Shown: positions 17,645-27,083, counted from the stretch's first letter. The stretch is DNA of 53,745 nt from Anaerobacillus alkalilacustris (GCF_001866005.1 NZ_MLQR01000029.1:338044-391788), one strand, 5' to 3'. Numbers and translations are program-made. Notes: generated by a model from the letters alone, not told the origin.

Positions 17645-17733
17645 AAAAAACGACCCATAGGAAGTATGTATCTCCTTAAAAAGTAAGTTTTTGCTTTTCT
17701 TTTTAAGGAGAAAAGTTCCCCTAGAGTCGTCTT
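17645..17733. terminator. Long hairpin at the 3' end of ylaN
   Basis: The inner arms TCTCCTTAAAAAG and CTTTTTAAGGAGA pair perfectly (13 bases). The outer arms ACGACCCATAGGAAGTA and AAGTTCCCCTAGAGTCGT pair imperfectly, extending the structure to about 85 bases. Its outer end abuts the ylaN stop codon at 17734. It may act as a terminator, but it is much larger than the other terminators in the window. Confidence 0.6.
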
Positions 17734-18018
17734 CTATAAACTTTTTGTTGATGCTTCATGAAGAGTTGCAAGCTCTCGTTCGAGTTGAGCTATCAATTGC
17801 TTACCCACTTCTTCATCAATTAACTCTAGTCGAATGGCAAAGTCAATCTCCCTAGACAAACCAAACATTTGTGTATCTAACACCTCTTCATACAGAGGGC
17901 ATTGAGGCATTGTTAAATTCGCCATTTGAACTTCAATGAGCTTTAATATCTTATTTGCATCCGCTTTTAGAAGGGCGTACGCTTTTTCATGATGTCCTTT
18001 TACCGCTTCATTAGACAT
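17734..18018 (-). CDS. ylaN: YlaN (UPF0358 family)
   Basis: A 94-residue cytosolic, mainly helical protein: [40 protein letters not shown] and [13 protein letters not shown] are typical YlaN features. YlaN is important for growth in B. subtilis and S. aureus, and work in staphylococci links it to iron homeostasis through Fur. I start at the ATG at 18018, preceded by GGGAGGG, rather than a frame extension upstream. In B. subtilis ylaN neighbours ftsW and glsA; glsA is here on one side and ftsW is missing on the other. Confidence 0.92.
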   Translation of the reverse strand: MSNEAVKGHHEKAYALLKADANKILKLIEVQMANLTMPQCPLYEEVLDTQMFGLSREIDFAIRLELIDEEVGKQLIAQLERELATLHEASTKSL

Positions 18019-18110
18019 TTCTTTCCCTCCCATACGAGTCACTGTCCCTTATTACCCTATGATAGCCTTAATAGTAAGAAAATGCAATATTTAAAAGTAT
18101 TTATAGGAAT

Positions 18111-18406
18111 CAAGAAAAGCGCAAGCGCCTTGGTCACGAGCAGCTGCTCCTGTGCCACTCGGTTTGCTCAAGAGCAAAGCCGCTCTTTGGCTTCCTACGT
18201 GCTTCTGCGTCTTCTAGTATTGCTTCGTAGTAAAGCTTCCTCGAAGCAGTGTTTTGTGCGACGAGTAATCGCAGGAGCAAAGCTGCATGAAGCTATTCAG
18301 TGACGTAGTTCAAGTAGTTATTGAAGTCAGTAGCTTGTTTGAAGTGACCGAGTTCGTAGGCTGCTTGCGCTAGAAAGTTTTCAAGTTAGAAATTTATAAA
18401 TTCTGA
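18111..18406 (+). repeat. Family A intergenic repeat, copy 7 (long form)
   Basis: Starts CAAGAAAAGCGCAAGCGCCT, carries the CAGCTGCTCCTGTGCCACTC variant core and ends GCTTGCGCTAGAAAG with the AT-rich tail. It fills the gap between ylaN and glsA. Confidence 0.9.
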
Positions 18407-18411
18407 TTATA

Positions 18412-19344
18412 TTAAAATATACTTAAATCATACTTTATTGATAAACTTTCTAGTAATTTCATTCCAGCATAACTATTCCCACGCTCATCTAAAGCAGGTC
18501 CGTAAATTCCTATTCCCATTCCACGAGGAACAGATCCCATAATTCCCCCTGACACCCCACTTTTCGCAGGGATACCAACTCGAATCGCGAACTCACCTGA
18601 AGAATTGTACATTCCACAAGTTACCATAAATGTATTCACAATTCTAACGATATGCTGTGGAATAACCTGTTTTCCCGTTTGGGGAATTCGACCTTCATTA
18701 GCAATGACATAACCTATCTTTGATAAATCATGGCAATTCACCAAAATAGCACATTGCTTTGTATATAAATCTAATAGCTCTTCAATATCGCCTTCAATAA
18801 CTTTATGTTGTTTCATAAAGTAACATAAAGAACGGTTAAGAAAAGCTGTCTCAAATTCTGAATGGGCAACTCGGTTACAATAACCGATATCCGTATTACT
18901 TGTCATTTCATGAATAAGTGCTAGAATTCGCTCAAGCTTTTCATTTGTATTTCTCCCAATAATCATATTGGTTACAGCTAAAGCACCTGCATTAATCATC
19001 GGGTTCAATGGTTTAGAGGGACTATTCGACTCTAACTTTGCGATTGAATTAAACGGATCACCTGTTGGTTCCATTCCAACTCTTGAAAAAACATATTCCT
19101 CTCCTCGATCCATAATGGCTAAAGCTAATGTTAATACTTTCGAAATACTTTGTAATGTGAATTTTTCCTCGATACAACCTGCCGCAATACATGAACCATT
19201 ACCTTTATAAATGGCTACAGAAAGGGCATCAGGGTCTGCTTCACCTAGCGCAGGAATATAATCCGCCACACGACCAAATTTCGTATACTTCTTTACATCA
19301 TCGACTAGTTGAGATAATGTCTTCTGGTATGTACATTCTGCCAT
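18412..19344 (-). CDS. glsA: Glutaminase
   Basis: A 310-residue serine-dependent glutaminase hydrolysing glutamine to glutamate and ammonia. The fold is beta-lactamase-like: nucleophile motif S66-I-S-K69 within FTLQSISKV, then [11 protein letters not shown], the asparagine-containing [11 protein letters not shown] region, and the late [20 protein letters not shown] loop. Length matches the family. The start ATG follows AAAGGGAGTG. It corresponds to B. subtilis YlaM (GlsA2), and its neighbours ylaN and ylaK support that. Confidence 0.96.
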   Translation of the reverse strand: MAECTYQKTLSQLVDDVKKYTKFGRVADYIPALGEADPDALSVAIYKGNGSCIAAGCIEEKFTLQSISKVLTLALAIMDRGEEYVFSRVGMEPTGDPFNSIAKLESNSPSKPLNPMINAGALAVTNMIIGRNTNEKLERILALIHEMTSNTDIGYCNRVAHSEFETAFLNRSLCYFMKQHKVIEGDIEELLDLYTKQCAILVNCHDLSKIGYVIANEGRIPQTGKQVIPQHIVRIVNTFMVTCGMYNSSGEFAIRVGIPAKSGVSGGIMGSVPRGMGIGIYGPALDERGNSYAGMKLLESLSIKYDLSIF

Positions 19345-19419
19345 TTTTTCAACACTCCCTTTACCATCCTATCATTAGAATGACCATCTCCTTTTAAAAC
19401 ATGAGAGCAAGTCAGATAA

Positions 19420-19471
19420 AAAGAGATAGAAACAAACACCGTCTAGATGTTTACCTCTATCCCTCTCATTT
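19420..19471 (-). terminator. Terminator of ylaK
   Basis: On the minus strand GAGAGGGATAGAGGTAAACA pairs with TGTTTGTTTCTATCTCTTTT around TCTAGACGG, giving a long imperfect stem with a T tract. It lies after the ylaK stop. Confidence 0.75.
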
Positions 19472-19507
19472 TTTTAAGTAGTACTACTTTATCTTCACTC
19501 TTCTATA

Positions 19508-20836
19508 CTAGAGTAAATCTGCTGCTAGCTGCGCAAGCCCCGACCGCTCTCCTTTTTCTAGTTTTACATGGCCACTTATTTTCTGACCCTTAAACTTCTC
19601 TACTACATAAGTTAGACCGTTATTATATTCATCTAAATACGGGTGATCAATTTGTTGAGGATCTCCCATTAAGACAATCTTACTCCCTTCACCAACTCTT
19701 GTTATAATTGTTTTAACTTCATGTTTGGTCAAATTTTGCGCTTCATCAATAATGATAAACTGCTCCGGAATACTTCGTCCACGAATATACGTTAACGCTT
19801 CGACCTGAATCGAACCCATTCCAGCTAAAATTTGATCTATTTCCCCTGGTTTTTTTGTATTAAATAAAAACTCTAAATTATCATAAATTGGTTGCATCCA
19901 TGGTCTAAGCTTCTCCTCTTTTTCTCCTGGTAAAAATCCAATATCCTTTCCTACTGGCACCACTGGCCGCGCTACTAACAATTTCAAATATTTATGAAGA
20001 TCTTCAGTTTGCAAAAGTCCCGCTGCTAATGAAAGTAACGTTTTTCCAGTACCCGCTTTACCTATTAACGTTACTAATTGAACATCATCTCGTAAAAGTA
20101 GTTCAAAGGCCATTTTTTGTTGAACATTACGCGGTTTAATCCCCCATACGTGATCAGGTTCTACCTGAAACGGAAGAACCATTCGACAATCTTTATCTAT
20201 TTTTCCTATAGCTGAACTCGAACTCCCTAACTCATCCTTTAGTATAACAAACTGGTTTGGATAAACAGTTTGATAATTTAGTTCATCTACATGGATTTTT
20301 TGTGAAGAATAGAATTTATTTAATACATCTAAACTAACGTAAGCTTCAATGTAACCTGAGTAAATATGATCGGAAGTTATCACTCTATCGCTCAGGAAGT
20401 CTTCCGCTTGAATACCAATTGCATCTGCTTTCACTCGCATTAGTGTATCCTTAGATACTAAAATAACAGGCTTAGATTTTTGCTTTTGTTTTTCTTCTAT
20501 TGACAAATTTAAAGCAACTGCCAAAATTCGATTATCATTAGTTTTTTCATCAAAAGTTCCTTTCAGTTTTTCAAAAGAACGATGATTTAGTTCAACTCTT
20601 AACTCTCCACCGTTTTCCAACTTCACTTTTTCATGAAGTTTTCCTTTATCCCGAAATTGATCCATGATTTTTGCTACTTGCCTAGCATTCCTTCCAATTT
20701 CATCCATATAGCGTTTTTTTGAGTCAACCTCTTCCAATACAATTGCTGGAATTACAACTTCATTATCCTCAAATGCAAATATTGCGAAAGGATCTTGTAG
20801 TAATACGTTCGTATCTAAGACGTAGATTTTATTCAA
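19508..20836 (-). CDS. ylaK: PIN domain and PhoH-type ATPase fusion (YlaK)
   Basis: A 442-residue protein with an N-terminal PIN nuclease-like domain (residues about 3-140; YVLDTNVLLQDP, later acidic residues in NDNRILAVALNL and VSKDTLMRVKA) and a C-terminal PhoH ATPase (about 230-442; Walker A IGKAGTGKTLL, IPEQFIIIDEAQNLT, GEGSKIVLMGDPQQIDHPYL). PhoH2-type PIN-PhoH proteins have RNA unwinding and cleavage activity in some bacteria. I use a TTG start at 20836, seven bases after AAGGAGG; upstream in-frame starts lie outside the ribosome site. Gene order with glsA and ylaJ matches B. subtilis. Confidence 0.93.
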   Translation of the reverse strand: MNKIYVLDTNVLLQDPFAIFAFEDNEVVIPAIVLEEVDSKKRYMDEIGRNARQVAKIMDQFRDKGKLHEKVKLENGGELRVELNHRSFEKLKGTFDEKTNDNRILAVALNLSIEEKQKQKSKPVILVSKDTLMRVKADAIGIQAEDFLSDRVITSDHIYSGYIEAYVSLDVLNKFYSSQKIHVDELNYQTVYPNQFVILKDELGSSSSAIGKIDKDCRMVLPFQVEPDHVWGIKPRNVQQKMAFELLLRDDVQLVTLIGKAGTGKTLLSLAAGLLQTEDLHKYLKLLVARPVVPVGKDIGFLPGEKEEKLRPWMQPIYDNLEFLFNTKKPGEIDQILAGMGSIQVEALTYIRGRSIPEQFIIIDEAQNLTKHEVKTIITRVGEGSKIVLMGDPQQIDHPYLDEYNNGLTYVVEKFKGQKISGHVKLEKGERSGLAQLAADLL

Positions 20837-21220
20837 CGTCACGCCTCCTTGACTTAAGTAATGGGATAGGTATCTTATTATTAAGTTATGCATTGAAATT
20901 ATTTTTTGAGATAACAAAATTAAATTTGAATAAATTTCTTAATACAGATATCCCCCGACCAAGATACTATATCTTGTTGATTTAGCGAGTTTTCAACCAG
21001 ATATATTTTGACGATCTTCGATTACTTGAGAAATTCATTTAAATTAGTAAAAGAAAACTTTTATTTCAGAAAAGAAGTTAAATAAGATAAAGAGGTACTA
21101 TTCAGAATCAATTTTAAGGTGAGAAAAGGATTTAATATAAATGTATGTACAACAGAATAAAGTTAGACGAAGAAACGAACAATAATTATAAATATTTACA
21201 AAGAAAGGGATGAATAAAAA
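20837..21220. other. Divergent intergenic region ylaK/ylaJ
   Basis: AT-rich. It must hold the promoters of ylaK (minus) and ylaJ (plus). No repeat-family copy and no coding frame is supported. Confidence 0.5.
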
Positions 21221-21868
21221 ATGAAACTATTTCACTTTTGTATATATGCCTTACTGGTTTCCTCACTAATAGCATGTCAAACAAATACGACAAGAGAAAA
21301 CGAAGGTAAGCAAAAACCTTTTGAAGTAGCAGAGCAAGCAACAGACCCTAGGGAAAATCAAATAAAAACTGGGCAAGAAGTAGCTGAACATTTAGTGCAT
21401 CTCGCACAAAGAGTACCAGAAGTAAATAATGCAACTGCCTTAATTTTAGGGGATTTAGCTGTGGTTGGCATTGATGTAAATGCTGAACTAGATCGTTCTG
21501 ATGTAGGAGTCGTTAAATATGAAGTAGCTGAAGCGCTAAAGGATGACCCACATGGAGCATACGCCTTTATCAGTGCTGATCCAGATATTAACGAACGATT
21601 ACATCAAATGAGGCAGGAAATTGAAGCTGGTCACCCAATCGCTGGTGTAATGAATGAATTAGCGGCAATTGTAGGTCGACTAATACCAGTTGTCCCAGGT
21701 CCTGAACACCGTAAAGCAGAACCGGAACCGACCGATGCAAATGAAGAACGGTTAGATGATGGTCAAGACGAAAACCTCGAAAACATTCAAGAAAAATATG
21801 GTAAGAGAAATATGGATGACGAACAAACAGAGCAAAAACCAAAACATACGAATGGACAAAGAGAATAG
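21221..21868 (+). CDS. ylaJ: YhcN/YlaJ family sporulation lipoprotein
   Basis: A 215-residue lipoprotein. The signal peptide ends in lipobox SLIAC (Cys19). The YhcN/YlaJ domain spans about residues 40-150 (GQEVAEHLVHLAQRVPEVNN, ATALILGDLAVVGIDVNAEL, then ALKDDPHGAYAFISADPD). The tail after 165 is very acidic and Gln-rich. The family is made in the developing spore, and some members influence germination. ATG follows AAAGGGATG. It is divergent from ylaK and convergent with the next gene across a shared terminator. The call is secure; function in this organism is inferred. Confidence 0.9.
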   Translation: MKLFHFCIYALLVSSLIACQTNTTRENEGKQKPFEVAEQATDPRENQIKTGQEVAEHLVHLAQRVPEVNNATALILGDLAVVGIDVNAELDRSDVGVVKYEVAEALKDDPHGAYAFISADPDINERLHQMRQEIEAGHPIAGVMNELAAIVGRLIPVVPGPEHRKAEPEPTDANEERLDDGQDENLENIQEKYGKRNMDDEQTEQKPKHTNGQRE

Positions 21869-21921
21869 AAGGGAATGCACGAAGGAAAATAACAAAAAGA
21901 ATTAACTAACATGAATATGCG

Positions 21922-21950
21922 AAAAGCCTAGTCATCGACTAGGCTTTTTT
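21922..21950. terminator. Bidirectional terminator between ylaJ and the split-barrel gene
   Basis: AAAAGCCTAGTC-ATC-GACTAGGCTTTTTT. A perfect 12-base stem with A and T tracts on either side. It overlaps the stop codon of the convergent gene at 21939. Confidence 0.92.
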
Positions 21951-22394
21951 CATTGCAGTCATTACTTGTAAGTCAAGTCTATCTGCAGCATCTTTATCAT
22001 ACGTTTTTTCATAAGCTGGTTCTACAGAAATTCTTGATCCATAAAACATTACATCCCGCACTTCTTTAATATGAATTTCTACAAGGGCTAACTTTAATGG
22101 TACTTCATCCATTTTCTCTACCTTTAATACGGCTGAGCCACTAATTGAATAAGTAGATTCATTTGCAATTACGTTAAGGACTACTTGTGAATTCGCTTTA
22201 ATATTTTCAATAATACGTGAACGATTATCGACTGCAAAACGAACTGTTTCTTTCTTTGGAGCATAAACCCACGATATAGCACTTACATTTGGTCCAGTCG
22301 TCTCGTGATCAACTGTTGCAATCGTGACAAAACGTTCTTTTTGTAAAAATTGAAATAATTCTTCTGTTAAAATTGGTTCTACTTGATTTGCCAA
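21939..22394 (-). CDS. Pyridoxamine 5'-phosphate oxidase-like flavin-binding split-barrel protein
   Basis: A 151-residue member of the FMN-binding split-barrel superfamily. Visible features are FLQKERFVTIATVDHETTGP near the N-terminus, NVSAISWVYAPKKETVRFAV, DNRSRIIENIKANSQVVLNV and GSAVLKVEKMDEVP. This is the usual order for small general-stress-protein-26-like or pyridoxamine-phosphate-oxidase-like proteins. The substrate is unknown; FMN or F420-type binding cannot be decided by eye. ATG follows AAAGGAGG. It stands between ylaJ and ylaI, where B. subtilis has ylaH instead, and I do not give a symbol. Confidence 0.85.
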   Translation of the reverse strand: MANQVEPILTEELFQFLQKERFVTIATVDHETTGPNVSAISWVYAPKKETVRFAVDNRSRIIENIKANSQVVLNVIANESTYSISGSAVLKVEKMDEVPLKLALVEIHIKEVRDVMFYGSRISVEPAYEKTYDKDAADRLDLQVMTAMKKA

Positions 22395-22699
22395 AGCGGA
22401 AACCTCCTTTAGGAAATTTAAGAAAAGAAATAATAATATTGTTTTCTGTCGTTATCTTTTCCAATTACATCGTTATCAACGCAAAAACAAAGAAAAAAAT
22501 AACTGCTACCAATATACTATACCTTTTTTTACCTAATATTAAAACAGATATGCTTAATGAATGAAATAATTGTAAATAAGTAGATGTTGTCATTTTGCCA
22601 AACCGTACAACCTTCACATTAATAATAATTTCATCTATAATGCTTGTATAAACCAAATTAGAAAGTTAGCTAATAGGGTAATGTAGAGAGGTGAAAAAA

Positions 22700-22900
22700 G
22701 TGAGAGTTAAATGTGTAATTTGCGACCAAATCGAAACGATAGACAATGATTCTTTTGTTGCTAAGCGCTTAAGAAATAGACCAATACATACATATACTTG
22801 TAAAAGCTGTTATGACCGTATCACTGAACGTACAAAAGTACGTTTAGCTACAGGAAAATTTAGAATAAACAAGCCTGTACTGAATGAAGATGACTGGTAG
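22700..22900 (+). CDS. ylaI: YlaI: small zinc-ribbon protein
   Basis: A 66-residue protein with two CxxC pairs (CVIC at the start and CKSC in the middle), forming a likely zinc ribbon, plus the conserved SFVAKRLRNRPIHTYTCKSC and YDRITERT. This is the YlaI family of Bacillaceae, function unknown. I prefer the second GTG (22700), preceded by GAGAGGTGA, over the one at 22691, which overlaps the ribosome site. It is convergent with typA across a strong terminator. Confidence 0.88.
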   Translation: MRVKCVICDQIETIDNDSFVAKRLRNRPIHTYTCKSCYDRITERTKVRLATGKFRINKPVLNEDDW

Positions 22901-22984
22901 GAATTAAGGTTTAGATTATTCACTAAATGAATTTCAACAATTTATTTTTCCGTCAGCTGTATTATAAGATTCATTAACCTATAT

Positions 22985-23020
22985 AAAAAACTGACTGAGA
23001 TTTTCTCAGTCAGTTTTTTT
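22985..23020. terminator. Bidirectional terminator between ylaI and typA
   Basis: AAAAAACTGACTGAGA-TTT-TCTCAGTCAGTTTTTTT: a perfect stem with A/T tracts at both ends. Confidence 0.93.
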
Positions 23021-23030
23021 GTCGTTTAAA

Positions 23031-24875
23031 TTATACTTTTGTCGCTAATTTCTTTTTCTTCTCAATACGTTCACGTTCATTCTTATCCAACACTTTCTTT
23101 CTTAAACGAATTGAAGTAGGGGTAATTTCACACAATTCATCATCATTTAGATACTCTAAAGATTCTTCTAGTGTCATAATTTTCGGTTTTTTCATAGTAA
23201 CAGTTTGATCTTTATTTGCTGAACGCATATTTGTCATTTGTTTCACTTTTGTAAGATTAACTGTGATATCGTTTTCTCTTGTATATTCTCCTACAATCAT
23301 ACCTTCGTATACTTCAGTTCCTGGATCAACAAAGATTATTCCTCGATCTTCAACTTGCATAATTCCATACTGGCTTGCTTTTCCATTTTCCATCGAAACA
23401 AGTACTCCTTGACGTCTACCACCAACTCTGCCTTCTAGCATTGGCTGATAACTATCAAAAGTATGGTTGATAATTCCGTAACCTCTTGTTTGAGTCATAA
23501 ACTCTGTTGAATAACCAATTAATCCACGAGCTGGAACAAGGAATTCTAGTCGTACTTGTCCGGTTCCGTTGTTAACCATATTTAACATTTCACCTTTACG
23601 TTCCCCAACAGATTCCATAATTGTACCCGTATATTCTTCTGGAACATCAATTATTACACGTTCTACCGGTTCAGAACGTACACCATCAATTTCCTTTACG
23701 ATTACTTCTGGTTTAGAAACCTGTAACTCATAACCTTCTCTTCTCATATTTTCTATTAAAATTGATAAGTGAAGCTCTCCACGACCAGAAACGATCCATG
23801 CTTCAGGAGAATCTGTATTATCAACTCGTAAGCTAACGTCTGTTTCAAGTTGTGCTTTAAGTCGTTCTTCAATTTTTCTACTTGTTACGAATTTTCCTTC
23901 ACGGCCTGCAAAAGGACTGTTATTTACAGAGAATGTCATTTGTAGAGTAGGCTCATCAATACGCAAAATTGGTAGTGGTTCTTGCTGATCTAATGGACAT
24001 ACCGTTTCTCCAACATTAATCTCTTCCATACCAGAAACAGCGATGATGTCTCCAGAAATTGCTTCTTCTATTTCAACACGCTTTAAACCTAAGAAACCAA
24101 ATAGCTTCGTTACGCGAAATTGCTTAACTGAACCATCAAGCTTCATCAATGCAACTGGTTGACCTACTTTAATGCTCCCACGAAAAACTCGCCCTACTCC
24201 AACGCGACCTAAGTAATCATTATAGTCTAACATTGTTACTTGAAATTGAAGGCCTTCTTCACTATTATCAATAGGCGCTGGGATATGCTCAATAATTGCG
24301 TTGAACAGGTCATCCATGTTTTCATTTTGTTTTTGCGGGTCGGCATCAGTACTTGCAGTTCCGTTAATAGCCGAAGCGTAAATTACTGGAAATTCTAATT
24401 GGTCCTCATCAGCACCTAAATCGATTAATAAATCAACAACTTCATCAACAACTTCAAGTGGTCTAGCAGCAGGCTTATCAATTTTGTTTACTACAACAAT
24501 TGGGGTAAGTTTTTGCTCAAGAGCTTTTTTTAATACAAAACGAGTTTGCGGCATGCAGCCTTCGTATGAATCAACAACTAGTAAAACACCATCAACCATT
24601 TTCATAATACGTTCAACTTCTCCTCCGAAGTCAGCGTGGCCAGGTGTATCTAAAATATTAATTCTTTTATCACCATACTGAATGGCTGTGTTTTTGGCTA
24701 AAATTGTTATTCCTCTTTCTTTTTCAAGTGCATTTGAATCCATGGCTCTTTCTTCTACTTGTTCATTTGATCGAAACGTACCAGACTGGTGTAACAGCTG
24801 ATCAACTAATGTCGTCTTCCCATGGTCCACGTGAGCGATAATTGCTATATTACGAATATCCATTCGATGTTTCAT
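23031..24875 (-). CDS. typA: Translational GTPase TypA/BipA
   Basis: A 614-residue ribosome-associated GTPase with the EF-G-like layout. G1 AHVDHGKTTL (about residues 14-23), G3 DTPGHADFGGEV, G4 NKIDKP, then domains II, III and V and the BipA-specific C-terminal domain (RGLIGYSTEFMTQTRGYGII, GRVGGRRQGVLVSMENGKAS). Length and motifs are complete. TypA assists 50S subunit assembly and stress or cold adaptation. ATG follows AAGGAGAG at 11 bases. It is preceded by an extended -10 promoter at 24934-24942. Confidence 0.97.
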   Translation of the reverse strand: MKHRMDIRNIAIIAHVDHGKTTLVDQLLHQSGTFRSNEQVEERAMDSNALEKERGITILAKNTAIQYGDKRINILDTPGHADFGGEVERIMKMVDGVLLVVDSYEGCMPQTRFVLKKALEQKLTPIVVVNKIDKPAARPLEVVDEVVDLLIDLGADEDQLEFPVIYASAINGTASTDADPQKQNENMDDLFNAIIEHIPAPIDNSEEGLQFQVTMLDYNDYLGRVGVGRVFRGSIKVGQPVALMKLDGSVKQFRVTKLFGFLGLKRVEIEEAISGDIIAVSGMEEINVGETVCPLDQQEPLPILRIDEPTLQMTFSVNNSPFAGREGKFVTSRKIEERLKAQLETDVSLRVDNTDSPEAWIVSGRGELHLSILIENMRREGYELQVSKPEVIVKEIDGVRSEPVERVIIDVPEEYTGTIMESVGERKGEMLNMVNNGTGQVRLEFLVPARGLIGYSTEFMTQTRGYGIINHTFDSYQPMLEGRVGGRRQGVLVSMENGKASQYGIMQVEDRGIIFVDPGTEVYEGMIVGEYTRENDITVNLTKVKQMTNMRSANKDQTVTMKKPKIMTLEESLEYLNDDELCEITPTSIRLRKKVLDKNERERIEKKKKLATKV

Positions 24876-24933
24876 CTATAGAGTCTCTCCTTAAATTTAG
24901 TAAATAATTTTCTGTTTGGTATACAACTGCTCC

Positions 24934-24942
24934 ATTATAGCA
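24934..24942 (-). promoter_or_regulatory. Extended -10 promoter element of typA
   Basis: On the minus strand TGCTATAAT: a consensus -10 box with the TGn extension, about 60 bases before the typA ATG. No good -35 is visible, as is usual for extended -10 promoters. Confidence 0.55.
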
Positions 24943-24995
24943 CAATTTTATTAAAGTAATACTATTTTTAATTTTCAATTGAAAAAACAAACTGT

Positions 24996-25125
24996 TTATC
25001 TGAATTTTTTGGGGGGTAAAAGACCCCCACCTCTAAGCGTAGCGTAGGTGGGATTTTCCAATCAGCTGGAGTAGACTCTCCACCTGATTTTCCGATGTTT
25101 CAGCTTGCTGAAACGAGTTCACTTA
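24996..25125 (-). repeat. Family B structured repeat, copy 1
   Basis: Read on the minus strand: TAAGTGAACTCGTTTCAGC, AA, GCTGAAAC, ATCGG, stem TGGAG/CTCCA, stem CCCACCT/AGGTGGG, stem GGGGGT/ACCCCCC, then AAAAAATTCAGATAAA. It is about 90% identical to the copy at 28421 in opposite orientation. Confidence 0.88.
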
Positions 25126-25202
25126 CCTTGTAGTTATTTGAATTTCATTCAGTGAGGTTGTCCTTTTCCAAACTATTTTTTTCTTTAACTCCACGATCTT
25201 TA

Positions 25203-25287
25203 TTTTAGGGCAGTTAATCCCCAACTCCATTTTCCATTTTCTTCAATTGACGCGAGATCTTACTGTTGCTTAAGATCGGGATAAAGT
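25203..25287 (+). repeat. Family C repeat, copy 3 (second half)
   Basis: GGGCAGTTAATCCCCAACTCC... and TTACTGTTGCTTAAGATCG, GGGATAAA. It matches the second half of the copy at 44591-44745. The first half is missing. Confidence 0.65.
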
Positions 25288-25345
25288 TAGATTAGTTTTC
25301 ATTTTCACACAAAAAATGTACACTTGTTTTTAGGGGGGATTAATA

Positions 25346-25531
25346 ATGAAAAAGGAACAGGTAATCTTTTTACTTTGTGCTATATTCACAACTATTGCAA
25401 TTGTCGGAATCGGTATTTCAATCTCATTAGGAAGTATTCTTGTCTTTAGTTTATCCATAATTACTGCAACCATATGTTGTGGAGTTGGTTTTTCATTAAG
25501 AAAAAAGTTGGCTCAAGAATCCTCGAATTAA
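25346..25531 (+). CDS. ylaF: YlaF family small membrane protein
   Basis: A 61-residue protein with two predicted membrane helices (about 6-25 and 30-50) and a basic C-terminal end (LRKKLAQESSN). Size, topology and position next to typA match the YlaF (DUF5325) family. Function unknown. ATG follows TTAGGGGGG. The stop codon TAA is itself the first bases of a family A repeat, so the element abuts the coding sequence exactly. Confidence 0.85.
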   Translation: MKKEQVIFLLCAIFTTIAIVGIGISISLGSILVFSLSIITATICCGVGFSLRKKLAQESSN

Positions 25532-25854
25532 GAAAAGCGCAAGGCGCCCGACTACCGGCGACAAACACTGGAAGGTGGCAAGTAGCGGTCTGCTCTTTGA
25601 CCACAATCTATGTGCTTCTGTGTCTTCTAGCACTGCTTCGTAGCAAGCTTCCTCGAAGCAGTGTTTTGTGCGACGAGTAATCGCAGGAGCAATTGTTTTT
25701 CGTGCGACGAGTAATCGCAGGAGCAAAGCTGCATGAAGCTAATCGACGAAGGATCTCAAGCAGTAATTGAAGTCCGTTGCTTAACTGAAGTGACCGAGCC
25801 GACGGCGCCTGGAGCCAGAAAGTTTCTAAGTTAGAAATTTTATGCTTTCTTACC
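25530..25854 (+). repeat. Family A intergenic repeat, copy 8 (variant core, long form)
   Basis: Starts AAGAAAAGCGCAAGGCGCCC at the ylaF stop and ends GGCGCCTGGAGCCAGAAAG with the AT-rich tail. It includes a tandem near-duplicate of the GTGCGACGAGTAATCGCAGG module. Confidence 0.9.
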
Positions 25855-26036
25855 CTTGTTACATAAGATCAAGCGTCCCTCTCATCTCGATACATTTTTT
25901 AAGCTAACCATCGAGAATTTATTTACTCTCTTTGGTGAGCTTAAGAGCCAATCCTTATTATCAGATATACATCGTGCTTGAAACTTTCAGACATATCAAT
26001 AAGCCGTCACGTTTAAATTTCCTAGCGTGTAGAAAC

Positions 26037-26831
26037 TTATTTTTTATTTGAATTGTTTAAATATTTCTCTTGAATTTCTTCAAATAATCTGTTTTTTGCG
26101 ACAAAAATAGAACTTCCTTCTAATAAATTCAACTTTTTACCTTCAAGAGTAGTTACTTTCGCACCCACTTCTTCAAGTATAATTAAACCACCAGCAAAAT
26201 CCCACGGAGAAAGTCTAAGACTAATGTATGCGTCCATACGATTAGCAGCAACTGCGGTTAGCTCAATTGCAGCCGCCCCAATACTACGGGCTCCACGGCA
26301 ATCCTTCACTAACTTCATTAGGGCCTCTTCCTTCAAAAGCCAACCTGGATTAACAGCTATTAAAGATTTTTGCACACTTGTTTCCTGTAATTCAGGTAAC
26401 TTAACACCATTTAAATATGCACCTTGTCCTTGTTTGGCATAAAAAAATTCATCCGCCATAACATCGTAAATAATTCCAACCTTGCCAATGCCATTCTCAT
26501 AAATTCCTACTGATATAGCAAAGTGACGCTGTTGGTGTACGAAATTTGTCGTCCCATCGATAGGGTCAATAATCCAGACAATTCCATCAAGAGTTTTAAT
26601 TTCTTTACCTGTCCCTTCTTCACCTAAAACTAAGTGATCTGGAAAAGCTTTTTTTATTGCTTCCTCAAAAAAACCTTCAACTTTCCTATCCATTTCTGTC
26701 ACTAAATCATTAGGATTCGATTTAAATTCCACAATGAGCTCTTTTTCAAGAGAATTTTTAATTATTTTAGCAGCATCTCTAACTAGATGCTTCGCGATTT
26801 TAGAAACCCTATCCCAATATGTATCAGACAT
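26037..26831 (-). CDS. suhB: Inositol monophosphatase family protein (YktC/SuhB type)
   Basis: A 264-residue Mg2+-dependent phosphatase. Family motifs are all present: E-E-G near LVLGEEGTGKE (about residue 70), WIIDPIDGTTNFVHQQRHFA (about 88-107; metal-binding D-P-I-D-G-T), and SPWDFAGGLIILEEVGAKVT near 210. Length is normal. B. subtilis YktC hydrolyses myo-inositol-1-phosphate and related sugar phosphates, and may also act on NADP; substrate not decidable here. ATG follows GAGAGTGGG. It lies between ylaF and ykzI as expected for this region. Confidence 0.92.
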   Translation of the reverse strand: MSDTYWDRVSKIAKHLVRDAAKIIKNSLEKELIVEFKSNPNDLVTEMDRKVEGFFEEAIKKAFPDHLVLGEEGTGKEIKTLDGIVWIIDPIDGTTNFVHQQRHFAISVGIYENGIGKVGIIYDVMADEFFYAKQGQGAYLNGVKLPELQETSVQKSLIAVNPGWLLKEEALMKLVKDCRGARSIGAAAIELTAVAANRMDAYISLRLSPWDFAGGLIILEEVGAKVTTLEGKKLNLLEGSSIFVAKNRLFEEIQEKYLNNSNKK

Positions 26832-27026
26832 AATTAATACCCACTCTCTTTCATTACTATTATTCTCTATTATGACATATTGTAAATCGTTTTATAAAGC
26901 TTAACTTCATTCATAGTTGAGTTTTTAAAAGCCTCGCCAAACACCCAAGGTCGTTTTTCAGATATAGAGTAATAAGGCTTATTAGGATAATTTTGATTCT
27001 GACTATTTTTATAAAAAAATAATAGG

Positions 27027-27066
27027 ATGATACCTTTGGATTAAAAACCCTATTGTATCATCCTTA
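27027..27066 (-). terminator. Terminator of ykzI
   Basis: AGGATGATAC and GTATCATCCT pair around a loop of about 20 bases, with AAATAAT on the minus-strand 3' side. It follows the ykzI stop. Confidence 0.65.
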
Positions 27067-27083
27067 ATATAATACTACCCCTG

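Larger units (their letters stand above)
17116..17733. other. Intergenic region pycA-ylaN, occupied by repeats
   Basis: Holds the pycA promoter region, then two adjacent family A copies and a long hairpin. No ftsW remnant is visible. Confidence 0.6.
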
